This document shows, in pieces, positions 17,775 through 26,871 of a stretch of 64,000 bases of DNA (within the stretch, counting starts at the first letter, position 1; every line of letters starts with the position of its first letter). The position numbers and the translations under genes are program-made. The notes under the pieces are model-generated. The model ran no database searches and was not told the DNA's origin. It worked only from the letters and a program-made list of their open reading frames with translations. The DNA is from RGIG1927 sp045546275. GTDB taxonomy: Bacteria; Bacillota; Clostridia; UMGS1883. The stretch covers positions 62,001 to 126,000 of the forward strand of contig JAZQCM010000014.1 in assembly GCA_045546275.1 (NCBI GenBank). Reading direction: 5' to 3'.

Positions 17775-18479
17775 TTATTCTTTGCCGTGCATGCGGTAGC
17801 CAACACCTAATTCGTTTGATAAATATTTATTTTCGCCAGGGCTAAGGTGCATTTTTTTTCTTATGTTTGCCATGTTTACCTGAAGCTTTTTAATGCTTCC
17901 TGTGTCGTAATAACCCCATATTTCCTTTGCAATAAAGGAGTAGGTCAACACCTTTCCGAAATGCTCGCTTAAAAGGGCAATAATGTTAAACTCAATCTGT
18001 GTTAATTTTATTTCCTCGTCGGCAATGTGCACCTTTCTGGAATCGTAATCAATAGTAAGGCTATCCACACTAAACTTTCCGCCGGGAAACTTGCCTTCTT
18101 CCGCACTGTGGCGTGTTGAACGAAGAATGCTTCGTACCCTTGCGGTAAATTCTGCCGAGCCAAAGGGCTTTGTAACGTAGTCATTTGCGCCTTCGTCCAA
18201 TGCAATAACCTTGTCCGATTCGTCCGAGCGGGCAGACAAAACCACAACAGGAGTTAAGCTTTCCTTGCGGATGTCCTTCAAAAGGCAAAGTCCGTCACGG
18301 TCGGGAAGACCTAAGTCCAGCACAATAAGGTCAGGGTTGTGGGAGGAAAACATAATAAATCCTTTTTCCGCAGTATCTGCAAGAATTACCGAATAGCCGT
18401 TTGCCTCTAAAAGTGCCGAAATAAATCTTGATATATTAAATTCGTCTTCAACTACAAGAATTTTATACTTATTGTTCAT
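17775..18479 (-). CDS. OmpR-family response regulator, KdpE-like
   Basis: A 234-residue regulator with a receiver domain (VVEDE acidic pair, phosphorylation aspartate in LIVLDLGLPDRDG, and VTKPFG lysine) and a winged-helix DNA-binding domain (LTQIEFNIIALLSEHFGKVLT, then VNMANIRKKMH). The closest resemblance by eye is KdpE. Its start overlaps the end of the sensor gene by 11 bases, so the two are co-translated. No kdpFABC genes are in the window, so a potassium role is not supported by neighbours; the target could be elsewhere. Confidence 0.88.
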   Translation of the reverse strand: MNNKYKILVVEDEFNISRFISALLEANGYSVILADTAEKGFIMFSSHNPDLIVLDLGLPDRDGLCLLKDIRKESLTPVVVLSARSDESDKVIALDEGANDYVTKPFGSAEFTARVRSILRSTRHSAEEGKFPGGKFSVDSLTIDYDSRKVHIADEEIKLTQIEFNIIALLSEHFGKVLTYSFIAKEIWGYYDTGSIKKLQVNMANIRKKMHLSPGENKYLSNELGVGYRMHGKE

Positions 18480-19518
18480 CGTTATCCTCCTTCTTTAAAG
18501 TAAACCTGAAAATTGCGCCGCCTGTTTTAGAGTTTTCGGCTGTTATGGAGCCACCGTGTGCATTAATAATGGAGGAGCACACCGAAAGCCCAATGCCCAT
18601 GCTGTGACTTTTGGAGTCGGAATAATCGGTTTTGGAAAAGGAGGTGAAAAGGTTTTTCAAGGTTTCTTTGTCAATACCTTCACCATTGTCGCTAACTTCA
18701 AAAATTGCATCGGAGCCGATTGTGAAAACCTTTAAGCTTAGCTTTGTCATGCCCTTTGCGTGCTGTACTGCATTTTCCAAAAGGTTTATAATAACCTGCT
18801 CAATAAGAAGCGCATCGCAAAGTATGCTCACAAAATCCTCGGGAATGTCAATATGCACTTTAATTTCGGGATACCTTTTATTAAACTTTGAAATACAAGA
18901 GTCAATAAGCTCCTCCAACGCCGTGGACGACTTTATAATTTTAACGTTTTTATTGTCAAAGCGTGTAACCGACAAAAGGTTTTCCACCATTCGTATAAGC
19001 CACTGGGAATCCTCCATAATGCCGTAGAGCATACTAAGCTTGTCTGAGTCTTTTAACGAGTCGTAGTTTTCACATATGGTGGAGGCTGAGCCGTAAATTG
19101 CGGTAAGGGGCGTTCTTAAATCGTGGGAAATTGCTCTTAAAAGATTTGCTCGAACCTTTTCCTTTTCGTTTTCTGCCTTCAGCTGGTCCTGGTGCTTTAT
19201 TTTTTTTGTAAGAGCACAGGTGAGGGTTGTTACAACAATCATAATAATTGCCGAAACTGCATTTTCCTGAATGGTAAAGTTAAACTCAAAAAATGGAAAG
19301 GTAAAGGCATAATTAACCGCCAGAACGCTTACAAATGCCGACAAAAGTCCGTATATGTAGCCACTTGTTAAAAGCGAAATAAGAAACACCGCCAACACAA
19401 ACACCGCAGGCACTAAGCTGGGCGCCGAAAACAAATTCTGTATGCCTAAGGCTGCAGCAAATGCAATTGAAAGTATAACCAAAGAATAAAGTATGCTTTT
19501 AATGGTTTTGTTATTCAT
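18469..19518 (-). CDS. Sensor histidine kinase with KdpD-like membrane domain
   Basis: About 349 residues from ATG 19518 (GGTGAT upstream); an upstream in-frame TTG at 19563 has no good site. Residues 5-115 hold four hydrophobic segments like the DUF4118 membrane part of KdpD. Then come the histidine box (AISHDLRTPLTAIYGSAS), the N box (LLENAVQHA), and G boxes (DNGEGIDKETL, SMGIGLSVC). The long N-terminal KdpD and universal-stress domains of classical KdpD are absent. It forms an operon with the response regulator that follows. Confidence 0.88.
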   Translation of the reverse strand: MNNKTIKSILYSLVILSIAFAAALGIQNLFSAPSLVPAVFVLAVFLISLLTSGYIYGLLSAFVSVLAVNYAFTFPFFEFNFTIQENAVSAIIMIVVTTLTCALTKKIKHQDQLKAENEKEKVRANLLRAISHDLRTPLTAIYGSASTICENYDSLKDSDKLSMLYGIMEDSQWLIRMVENLLSVTRFDNKNVKIIKSSTALEELIDSCISKFNKRYPEIKVHIDIPEDFVSILCDALLIEQVIINLLENAVQHAKGMTKLSLKVFTIGSDAIFEVSDNGEGIDKETLKNLFTSFSKTDYSDSKSHSMGIGLSVCSSIINAHGGSITAENSKTGGAIFRFTLKKEDNDEQ

Positions 19519-19596
19519 ATAAATCACCAATTTAATTTTAATAAAAAACTTTAACAAAGTCAAATAATGTGAACAAAATTTACTGTATCTTAGCTG

Positions 19597-19625
19597 TTGA
19601 TTTATGGTAAAGAGGGGTATATAAT
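19597..19625 (+). promoter_or_regulatory. SigA-type promoter of the traX-like gene
   Basis: TTGATT at 19597-19602 and TATAAT at 19620-19625, 17 bases apart, ending about 30 bases before the start codon. Confidence 0.6.
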
Positions 19626-19653
19626 AAAAATACTTACAAGATTGGAGAAATTT

Positions 19654-20349
19654 ATGAAACTAAGTGGAAACTCTCTTAAAATTATTGGGGCAATTGCAAT
19701 GCTTTTTGACCATGTGGGGCTTTTGTTTTTTACAAATATTTTAATTTTTCGTGTAATAGGCAGGCTTGCTTTCCCCATTTTTGCCTATTTTATTGCCGAG
19801 GGCACACGCTATACCAAAAACAAGCTCCGTTACTTTTTGCAAATTTTTACAACTGCAGCTTTGTGCCAGGTGGTGGACTTTGTTGCATCAAACCGTGTTT
19901 ACATGTGCACTCTGGTAACCTTTTCAATTTCAATACTTGTTATTTACTCTCTGCAGTTTTTGAAAAAAACTCTGATAAATAAAAGTAAACTGGCTTTTTT
20001 AGCGTTTTTTGTATTTTTATGTTCCCTTTTGGCAACATGGCAGGTAAATACTATTTTTGAAATTGACTACGGCTTTTTTGGCTGTATGCTGCCTGTTTTT
20101 GTAAGCCTTTTTCAGCCCGTCACAAAAGGCGAAAAAAATTCCAATCTTTTAAACTGTGCTATGTTAACCATAGGACTTATTCTTTTGTCGGTTAATATTA
20201 TGTGGATTCAGTATTTTTCCCTTTTAAGCGTGCCGCTGCTACTTTGCTATTCGGGAAATAAGGGAAAGTACAATATGAAATATTTCTTTTATGTTTTTTA
20301 TCCCGTGCATTTAGGCATTTTAGGACTTATTGACATGTTGAGGTGGTAA
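19654..20349 (+). CDS. TraX-like integral membrane protein
   Basis: A 231-residue protein from ATG 19654, after GGAG at 19644-19647. It is hydrophobic throughout with about seven or eight membrane segments and carries the family signature near the N-terminus: LKIIGAIAMLFDHVGLLFF, then RVIGRLAFPIFAYFIAEGTRYT. F-plasmid TraX acetylates pilin, but chromosomal homologues are common in Firmicutes and their role is unknown; some are probably cell-surface acyltransferases. It leads a short operon with the kinase-like gene and the GH2 gene. Confidence 0.82.
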   Translation: MKLSGNSLKIIGAIAMLFDHVGLLFFTNILIFRVIGRLAFPIFAYFIAEGTRYTKNKLRYFLQIFTTAALCQVVDFVASNRVYMCTLVTFSISILVIYSLQFLKKTLINKSKLAFLAFFVFLCSLLATWQVNTIFEIDYGFFGCMLPVFVSLFQPVTKGEKNSNLLNCAMLTIGLILLSVNIMWIQYFSLLSVPLLLCYSGNKGKYNMKYFFYVFYPVHLGILGLIDMLRW

Positions 20350-20350
20350 A

Positions 20351-21136
20351 ATGGAAAGGCGTAAAACTACAATTGACTACAGTGAATATCCCTCCTCTTT
20401 ACAGGAATATATTAAAAATGCTACCCTTTACGACAGCAGCTGTTCAAAGGAAGCAAAGGTTATTTTTATTGATAAGGATGAGGGCTTGTTTTTGAAAAAA
20501 GCACAAAAGGGAGCCTTGGAAAAGGAAGCCTTAATGGCAGACTATTTTCACAAAAAAGGCTTAGGCGAAAAGGTTTTAAGCTATGTGAGCGAAGAAAATG
20601 ACTACCTTTTAACAAAAAGGGTAAAGGGCGAGGATTGCACCTTTAAAACATATCTTGAAAACCCCAAAAAGCTTTGCGACACAATTGCCCAAAGGCTTTT
20701 AATGCTCCATAAAACTTCCTTTGATGACTGCCCTGTTAAAAACCGCAACGAAAGCTATGTACAGCTTGTTGAAGAAAACTACAAAAAAGGCTTTTACGAC
20801 ACATCCCTTTTTACTGACGAATGGCAGATTAAAGATAAAACCGAAGCCTATAAATTTGCAATGGAAAACAAAAAATATCTTAAAAACGACACCCTTTTGC
20901 ACGGCGATTACTGCCTGCCAAACATAATCCTTGACAACTGGCAGTTTTCAGGCTTTATTGACCTTGGTAACGGCGGTGTGGGCGACAGGCACATTGACAT
21001 TTTCTGGGGCGTGTGGACCCTTTGGTTTAACCTTAAAACCAATGAATATAAAGACCGCTTTCTGGACTGCTACGGCAGAGAAAACTTTGAGGAAGACATG
21101 TTAAAAGTAATTGCCGCAATGGAATGCTTTGGATAA
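20351..21136 (+). CDS. APH(3')-like aminoglycoside/small-molecule phosphotransferase
   Basis: 261 residues, close to the length of APH(3') enzymes. The N-lobe shows a lysine-containing strand (GLFLKKAQKG), an EKEALMADYFHKKGLG helix and YLLTKRVKGED. The catalytic loop is LLHGDYCLPNIILD (Brenner motif HxDxxxxN form) and the metal aspartate is in FSGFIDLGNGGVGD. The C-terminal helix is shorter than some family members. These features favour an APH(3')-type fold rather than choline kinase. The codon use resembles its neighbours, so it looks resident; real resistance activity is not established. It starts one base after the traX-like gene. Confidence 0.8.
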   Translation: MERRKTTIDYSEYPSSLQEYIKNATLYDSSCSKEAKVIFIDKDEGLFLKKAQKGALEKEALMADYFHKKGLGEKVLSYVSEENDYLLTKRVKGEDCTFKTYLENPKKLCDTIAQRLLMLHKTSFDDCPVKNRNESYVQLVEENYKKGFYDTSLFTDEWQIKDKTEAYKFAMENKKYLKNDTLLHGDYCLPNIILDNWQFSGFIDLGNGGVGDRHIDIFWGVWTLWFNLKTNEYKDRFLDCYGRENFEEDMLKVIAAMECFG

Positions 21137-21146
21137 GGAGAATAAA

Positions 21147-22820
21147 ATGAGTAGCTTCAAAACTCTTACAACTCCCTTTGAGGAAAACGTTGAGTGCTGG
21201 AAAAATGAATACCCAAGACCACAGCTTAAAAGAAAAAGCTGGCTGAGCCTTTCGGGGCAGTGGGATTTTAGCACAAATGATTTCACAGGCACAATAAATG
21301 TGCCCTTTGCACCCCAGTCACGCCTTTCGGGCGTTGAAAAGGATTTTGACAAAGGGGAAATGGTTTACAAAAAAACATTCTCAATCCCCGAGGGCTTTAA
21401 CCAAGGGAAAATACTAATCCATTTTGGGGCAGTTGACCAGCTTTGCAAGGTTTTTATAAACAATAGCTTTGTAACAGAGCATGTGGGTGGCTACACCCCC
21501 TTTTTTGCCGACATAACCCCCTTTATTGAAGATGGTGAAAATGTAGTTACAGTAAAAGTAACCGACAACTTGGATTTGGACATTCCCTACGGAAAGCAAA
21601 CCAAAAACCGTGGGGGCATGTGGTACACTCCAATAAGCGGAATATGGCAGACGGTGTGGCTTGAAAGTGTGCCCGAAAACCACATTGAAGCATTAAAAAT
21701 AACCCCCTCATTAAAAAAAGTTAAAATTTCTGTTACAGGGGGAGGAGAGAACAAAAAGCTTATTATGGAGGATAGGGAATATTCCTTTTCGGGAAACACA
21801 GTGGAAATTGAAATTGAAAAGCCAATAAACTGGACTCCCGAAAATCCCCATTTATATTATTTCACCTTAACCGATGGAGTTGACGAGGTGGAGTCTTACT
21901 TTGCTCTTCGCACAATGGAGGTTAAAAACGGGGAAATGTGCTTAAACGGCAAGCCTTATTTTTTCCACGGCGTACTTGACCAGGGGTATTTTGCCGACGG
22001 AATTTACACCCCCGGAAGCCCCCAAGGGTATGAGGCAGACATACTCACCATGAAGGAATTGGGCTTTAACATGCTCCGTAAGCACATTAAAATTGAACCC
22101 GATATTTTTTACTACTACTGCGACAAATTGGGCATGGCGGTTTTTCAGGACGCTGTAAATAACTCGGACTACAACTATTTTTTAGACACCGTGCTTCCCA
22201 CAATAGGGCTCAAAAAAAGCTTTGACAGAAAGCGAAGTGCCAGAGCAAAACGAATGTTTGAAAAAACACTTTCTGAAATGACCAAAATCCTTTACAACCA
22301 CCCGTCAGTTTTGTACTACACCATTTTTAACGAAGGCTGGGGCCAGTTTGAGGCGGATTTACTTTACGACAAAATGAAAAAGGAAGACCCAACCAGAATT
22401 TGGGATGCCACCAGCGGATGGTTTGCAAAAAAGAAAAGCGATGTTGACAGTCACCACATTTATTTCAGAAGAATAAAACTCAAAAAAAGAAAAAGACCAT
22501 TGGTCCTTTCCGAATTTGGCGGCTACAGCTACAAAATTGACCGGCATTCCTTTAACCTTGAAAAAACCTATGGCTACAAAAAAATTGCCACAAAAGAGGA
22601 CTTTGAAAAGGAAATTGAAAAGCTTTACTTAGAGGATATTGTGCCCAATGTAAAAAAGGGACTTTGTGCGGCGGTTTTAACTCAGTTAAGTGACGTTGAG
22701 GACGAAACCAACGGACTTATGACATACGACCGCAAGGTGGTAAAGGTTGACAAAAAGAAAATGAAAAAAATTTCAAGAGCACTTTTTAAGGCTTTCAAAA
22801 AGAAAAATCGCATCGGTTAA
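21147..22820 (+). CDS. Glycoside hydrolase family 2 enzyme
   Basis: 557 residues from ATG 21147 with AAGGAG upstream. The jelly-roll sugar-binding domain opens it (WLSLSGQWDFSTNDF), then an immunoglobulin-like domain and the TIM barrel. The acid/base glutamate is in TIFNEGWGQFEADL and the nucleophile glutamate in LVLSEFGGYSY. No signal peptide is present, so it acts inside the cell on imported oligosaccharides or glycosides. It could be a beta-galactosidase, beta-glucuronidase or another exo-glycosidase; sequence alone does not decide. It is the last gene of the traX-aph-GH2 run. Confidence 0.88.
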   Translation: MSSFKTLTTPFEENVECWKNEYPRPQLKRKSWLSLSGQWDFSTNDFTGTINVPFAPQSRLSGVEKDFDKGEMVYKKTFSIPEGFNQGKILIHFGAVDQLCKVFINNSFVTEHVGGYTPFFADITPFIEDGENVVTVKVTDNLDLDIPYGKQTKNRGGMWYTPISGIWQTVWLESVPENHIEALKITPSLKKVKISVTGGGENKKLIMEDREYSFSGNTVEIEIEKPINWTPENPHLYYFTLTDGVDEVESYFALRTMEVKNGEMCLNGKPYFFHGVLDQGYFADGIYTPGSPQGYEADILTMKELGFNMLRKHIKIEPDIFYYYCDKLGMAVFQDAVNNSDYNYFLDTVLPTIGLKKSFDRKRSARAKRMFEKTLSEMTKILYNHPSVLYYTIFNEGWGQFEADLLYDKMKKEDPTRIWDATSGWFAKKKSDVDSHHIYFRRIKLKKRKRPLVLSEFGGYSYKIDRHSFNLEKTYGYKKIATKEDFEKEIEKLYLEDIVPNVKKGLCAAVLTQLSDVEDETNGLMTYDRKVVKVDKKKMKKISRALFKAFKKKNRIG

Positions 22821-22834
22821 TCCGATGCGATTTT
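22804..22834. terminator. Bidirectional terminator between GH2 and OFA genes
   Basis: Stem AAAATCGCATCGG / CCGATGCGATTTT with a 5-base loop, between convergent genes; the stem overlaps the GH2 stop. Confidence 0.9.
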
Positions 22835-22846
22835 GTGTTTTTTATT

Positions 22847-24142
22847 TTAGTGTTCGGGTGTTTCGCCTGTGTTTACACTCTTCTGTACAAAGAAAAGGCT
22901 GAGTACAAGAGAAATTATGTACAACACAAGTGTTACGTAAAGCACGTTCTGGTAGCCTGCCTCGCTTGTTGCAGAGTTTGAAACAATGAGTGATGCAAGC
23001 TGGTTACCTGTTAAGCCTGCAAAGCCCCATGCAGAAAGTGTAATACCGTGGATTGCACTTATACTGCTCATGCCGTAGTGGTCGGAAAGAAGAGTGGGAA
23101 TGTTACTAAAGCCGCCACCGTAGCCTGCGTTAACCATCATAATAAGAGCAATTACAAGTGCTGTAAGAAGCATGTTGCCGTTGCCGTTCACAATACCGCC
23201 TGTGAAAACAACCAATGCAGTAAGAACAATGGAAATAACGAAAATAAGCTTGAATACAGTGTTTCTGTCCTTCATTTTGTCAGCTGCTGCAGAGAAACCA
23301 AGTCTGCCGCCTGCGTTGAAAATTGCGGAGCATGTGGACAAAATACCAACAATACCTGCAAGACCAAGGCACTTGAAAATGTACTTTTCCTGGCTGATAA
23401 GTGCTAAACCGCAAGTGATGTTAAGGTAGAACATAAGCCAGATACCAATGTAGTTTGTCATGGGCTTCATTTTTAATACGCTCATGATAGAAGGCTTGTT
23501 TTCGCCCTTGCTGGGTTCATGCCAGTCAGAAGGCTTCTTTAAAAGAAGGTGACCTGTAAACATCATAACAAAGTAAACTGCCGCTAAAATGAAGAACATT
23601 TTGTAAATTGCACCGTCGCCCAAGGAGGAAAGAAGAGATTCCATAATGGGGCTTGCAATAGCCTTTGCGGCACCAAAGCCTGCAACTGCTAAGCCTGTTG
23701 CAAGACCTTTTTTGTCCTGGAACCACAGCATAAGAGTTTTAACAGGTGAAAGGTAGCCTGTACCAAGACCAATACCCATAATAAAGCCGTAGCAAACATA
23801 AATACCAATAAGAGAAACAAGGCTTCCGGGGTTGTTACCGCCGTACCAGATAAAGAAGCCTGTACCTGCCATACCGCCTGCAAAGCAAAGTGCTGCAATA
23901 AGAGAGGACTTGTGAATGTCTTTTTCAACTACGTTGCCTAAGAAAGCGGCACTCATGCCTAAGAAGAAAATTGCAAGGGAAAATGCCCATTCGGTTGCAT
24001 TTTTGGAAAAACCGATGTGGCTGCCTATTTGTTCACTAAAAAGAGACCAGCAGTAAACTGTACCGATACTGCAGTGAAGGAGGAGGGCAGGAATTGCTGC
24101 TCTGATCCACTTGTTGTTGCGCCAACCTTTTGTGTTACTCAT
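22847..24142 (-). CDS. OFA-family major facilitator transporter (oxalate/formate antiporter-like)
   Basis: 431 residues with about 12 membrane segments. The N-terminal region (ALLLHCSIGTVYCWSLFSEQI), GLGTGYLSPVKTLMLWF and GLATGLAVAGFGAAKAI match the OFA branch of the MFS to which OxlT belongs. The C-terminal half includes NAGGRLGFSAAADK and GYGGGFSNIPTLLSDHYG. Members carry monocarboxylates such as oxalate, formate, lactate or pyruvate; the substrate here is unknown. AAAGGATTT on the minus strand serves as ribosome binding site. It is a single gene, divergent from the amidase gene. Confidence 0.88.
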   Translation of the reverse strand: MSNTKGWRNNKWIRAAIPALLLHCSIGTVYCWSLFSEQIGSHIGFSKNATEWAFSLAIFFLGMSAAFLGNVVEKDIHKSSLIAALCFAGGMAGTGFFIWYGGNNPGSLVSLIGIYVCYGFIMGIGLGTGYLSPVKTLMLWFQDKKGLATGLAVAGFGAAKAIASPIMESLLSSLGDGAIYKMFFILAAVYFVMMFTGHLLLKKPSDWHEPSKGENKPSIMSVLKMKPMTNYIGIWLMFYLNITCGLALISQEKYIFKCLGLAGIVGILSTCSAIFNAGGRLGFSAAADKMKDRNTVFKLIFVISIVLTALVVFTGGIVNGNGNMLLTALVIALIMMVNAGYGGGFSNIPTLLSDHYGMSSISAIHGITLSAWGFAGLTGNQLASLIVSNSATSEAGYQNVLYVTLVLYIISLVLSLFFVQKSVNTGETPEH

Positions 24143-24352
24143 AACAAAAAATCCTTTCCGCTTTTTTAATTTTGAGGCAGCTTGTATGCGAAATATAGTG
24201 TTGTCTCAATAAAGCCTTATATATTTTACCACTTTTTTGTTAAAAATCAAGTATATTGTATCAAAATGTGGCAAAAAACCTGCTGAAAATTTGGGACGCT
24301 TTAATACATTATTGTGCATTATAATTAACAAAAACAGAAAGGAGAAAACCAT

Positions 24353-25060
24353 ATGAAGTATATTTCAGAACACAGCAAAATACAAAAAGTGGGAAATATT
24401 GCGGTAAATACGGACTATATTCAAAGCCATAACGCCACCGAAAAAAACGGCAGAAACGTTTCCTACATTGTAATGCACTACACAGGCAACAGTAAGGACA
24501 CAGCCTTAAACAATGCAAAGTATTTTAAAAACAATAATTTGTCCTCCTCCGCCCATTACTTTGTTGACGAAAACGAAATTTACCAGTCGGTGGAATTGAA
24601 AAACAAAGCATGGCACACAGGCACAAAGGGAACCTACTATTCCTCCGCCCGAAACGAAAACTCCATAGGCATTGAAATGTGCTGCAGCGGAAATTACATA
24701 GTCAGCGACAAAACACAGGAAAACTCGGCAAAGCTTTGTGCAATGCTTTGCAATTTAATAGGCATTGATGAAAGTAAGGTGGACACTTTTGTTCTGCGCC
24801 ATTACGACGTTACACACAAAAAATGCCCCCTCCAGTGGGTTAATGATGAAAAAGAGTTTATTATTTTTAAACAAAAGGTCAAAAGCCTTCTTAAAAAAGA
24901 GCCTTTCACAGACATTTCGGGCCATTGGGCAGAAAATGCAATAAAAAGCCTTTACAACGATGGCTTAATAACAGGCTACAATGACAACTCTTTCCGCCCC
25001 GACAATTTTGTAACAAGGGCAGAATTGTGCGCTATAATACAAAAAATCGGAAAAGCTTAA
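24353..25060 (+). CDS. N-acetylmuramoyl-L-alanine amidase with C-terminal SLH domain, no signal peptide
   Basis: 235 residues. The Amidase_2 domain (about residues 30-165) has the zinc histidines in YIVMHYTGN and LRHYDVTHKKCP plus SSAHYFVDENEIYQ. One SLH motif follows (residues about 182-232: FTDISGHWAENAIKSLYNDGLITGYNDN split here as FTDISGHWAENAI and GLITGYNDNSFRP). The enzyme cuts the amide bond between muramic acid and the stem peptide, and SLH domains bind secondary wall polymers. The N-terminus lacks a signal peptide, so release may need lysis, for example of the mother cell. GGAG precedes ATG 24353. Confidence 0.88.
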   Translation: MKYISEHSKIQKVGNIAVNTDYIQSHNATEKNGRNVSYIVMHYTGNSKDTALNNAKYFKNNNLSSSAHYFVDENEIYQSVELKNKAWHTGTKGTYYSSARNENSIGIEMCCSGNYIVSDKTQENSAKLCAMLCNLIGIDESKVDTFVLRHYDVTHKKCPLQWVNDEKEFIIFKQKVKSLLKKEPFTDISGHWAENAIKSLYNDGLITGYNDNSFRPDNFVTRAELCAIIQKIGKA

Positions 25061-25076
25061 GCTTTTCGGATTTTTT
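25045..25076. terminator. Bidirectional terminator between amidase and ABC operon
   Basis: Stem around GAAAAGCTTAAGCTTTTC with flanking A and T runs, between convergent genes; overlaps the amidase stop. Confidence 0.85.
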
Positions 25077-25079
25077 AAA

Positions 25080-25877
25080 TTACTTAGACAACAACGCTCT
25101 GTCGTTTGCAAATTCCTCGCCCGATGCGGTGGAGAACTTTGCAACAAGCTCGTCAATTGTAAGGTTTTTCTTTTCTTCGCCTGAAACGTCGTAAATAACG
25201 TGACCCTCGTGCATCATGATAAGACGATTGCCGTAACGGATAGCATCCTTCATGTTGTGAGTTACCATTAAGGCTGTGAGCTTGTTTTCAGCAATAATAC
25301 GCTCGGAAAGCTCCAACACCTTTGCGGCAGTCTTGGGGTCAAGAGCTGCTGTGTGCTCATCCAAAAGAAGAAGCTTAGGCTTTTTAAGTGTAGCCATAAG
25401 AAGTGTTACTGCCTGTCTCTGACCACCCGAAAGAAGACCAACCTTGCTTGTCATACGGTTTTCAAGACCCAATTCGAGGGTTTTAAGTGCATCAAAGTAC
25501 TGAACCTTTTCTTTGTCTTTAATGCCCCAGCCAAGACCACGGCGGTTGCCGCGACGAAGTGCTAAAGCCATGTTTTCCTGAATGCTCATGTCTGCGGCTG
25601 TGCCTGTCATGGGGTCCTGGAAAACTCTGCCCAAAAACTTTGCTCTTTTGTGCTCGGGCATTCCTGTTACGTTTATGCCGTCAATCACAATCTCGCCTGA
25701 GTCAGGCTTCCACACGCCGCTGATGGCGTTGAGCATTGTACTCTTACCTGCACCGTTACCGCCGATAACTGTTACAAAATCACCGTCGTTAAGGGTAAGG
25801 TTAAGATTGTTCAATGCAAGCTTTTCGTTAATTGTGCCTGCGTTGAAGGTTTTGTAAATGTTTTTAATTTCAAGCAT
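25080..25877 (-). CDS. ABC transporter ATP-binding protein, TrpZ-like
   Basis: 265 residues from ATG 25877. Walker A is GGNGAGKST, the signature LLSGGQRQAVTLLMA, Walker B LLLDEHTAALD and the switch histidine lies in MVTHNMKDA. It matches the ATPase partner of COG4120-type permeases and COG2984 binding proteins, a system whose Streptococcus member (TrpXYZ) takes up tryptophan. The start overlaps the permease stop by 8 bases. It is the last gene of the transporter operon. Confidence 0.92.
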   Translation of the reverse strand: MLEIKNIYKTFNAGTINEKLALNNLNLTLNDGDFVTVIGGNGAGKSTMLNAISGVWKPDSGEIVIDGINVTGMPEHKRAKFLGRVFQDPMTGTAADMSIQENMALALRRGNRRGLGWGIKDKEKVQYFDALKTLELGLENRMTSKVGLLSGGQRQAVTLLMATLKKPKLLLLDEHTAALDPKTAAKVLELSERIIAENKLTALMVTHNMKDAIRYGNRLIMMHEGHVIYDVSGEEKKNLTIDELVAKFSTASGEEFANDRALLSK

Positions 25878-26796
25878 TCTTATTGCCTCCCTTCTTTGCC
25901 TTTGTGAAGTACATTGACTTCCAGTAAGGCATTGCAAGGAACACTGCAACCACCATTGCGGAGAGAAGCTTGAGAAGGTCGGGGTCAATACCCATACAAA
26001 TAACTGACTGGTATACTATGTAGTAAATAACGCCACCTAATGCAACCGACAAAAGCTTTAAAGCAAAGTTTTTGAAAATCTTGCCGAAAACTGCATTACC
26101 AATAATGATTGCCGCAAGACCGATAACAATTGCACCACGACCCATCTGCACATCGGCAAAGCCCTGGTACTGTGCAAGAAGACAGCCTGCAAGAGCAACA
26201 ATACCGTTTGAAAGCATAAGACCAATAACAGTGTTGAAGTTTGTGTTAATACCCTGAGCACGGCTCATGTTAAGGTTAGAACCTGTTGCTCGGATGGAGC
26301 AACCGTATTCTGTTCCAAAGAACCAGTACAAAAGCGCAATAAGGATAACTGTAAACAAAGCAATAACAAAAATTGCGTTTTTGTAGAAGGGTACATTCCT
26401 TATATATTGGAGAGAAACAAGCAAATCATAGTTGCGAACACTTAACGCCTGATTTGCCTTGCCCATAATTTTCAAGTTTACTGAATAAAGGGAAAGCTGG
26501 GTTAAAATACCTGCCAAAATTGCAGGAATACCCATAAAGGTGTGGAAAATACCTGTTACCAAGCCTGTGAGCATGCCTGCAACAACAGCGCATATCATAG
26601 ACACAGGAAGGGGACAGCCGTTTAATGTGAGCATTACGCAAACTGCCGCACCTGTACAAATACTTCCGTCAACGGTAAGGTCGGATATTTTTAAAACTGA
26701 ATATGTAACGTAAAGACCGATTGCCATAATGCCCCAGATAAGTCCCTGAGCCACGGCACCGGGAAGAGAGTTCCAGATACTAATAAAAACTGACAT
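25870..26796 (-). CDS. ABC transporter permease, TrpY-like
   Basis: 308 residues from ATG 26796 with AAGGAG upstream. Eight or so membrane segments and the conserved LKISDLTVDGSICTGAAV and SIRATGSNLNMSRAQGIN loops identify the COG4120 permease family, which resembles branched-chain amino acid permeases. It lies between the binding-protein gene and the ATPase gene, and is separated from the former by a hairpin, so binding protein is probably made in excess. Confidence 0.9.
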   Translation of the reverse strand: MSVFISIWNSLPGAVAQGLIWGIMAIGLYVTYSVLKISDLTVDGSICTGAAVCVMLTLNGCPLPVSMICAVVAGMLTGLVTGIFHTFMGIPAILAGILTQLSLYSVNLKIMGKANQALSVRNYDLLVSLQYIRNVPFYKNAIFVIALFTVILIALLYWFFGTEYGCSIRATGSNLNMSRAQGINTNFNTVIGLMLSNGIVALAGCLLAQYQGFADVQMGRGAIVIGLAAIIIGNAVFGKIFKNFALKLLSVALGGVIYYIVYQSVICMGIDPDLLKLLSAMVVAVFLAMPYWKSMYFTKAKKGGNKNA

Positions 26797-26824
26797 AGTA
26801 ATTAGCTCCTTGCTGATAATGGAT

Positions 26825-26856
26825 AAAACCGTTGGGCAGATTTGCCCAACGGTTTT
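26825..26856 (-). terminator. Intra-operon hairpin between binding protein and permease
   Basis: Strong stem AAAACCGTTGGGCA / TGCCCAACGGTTTT with a short loop. Placed 15 bases after the binding-protein stop and 29 bases before the permease start; it may act as a partial terminator or mRNA stabiliser giving excess binding protein. Confidence 0.8.
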
Positions 26857-26871
26857 ACTAATTTGCAAATC

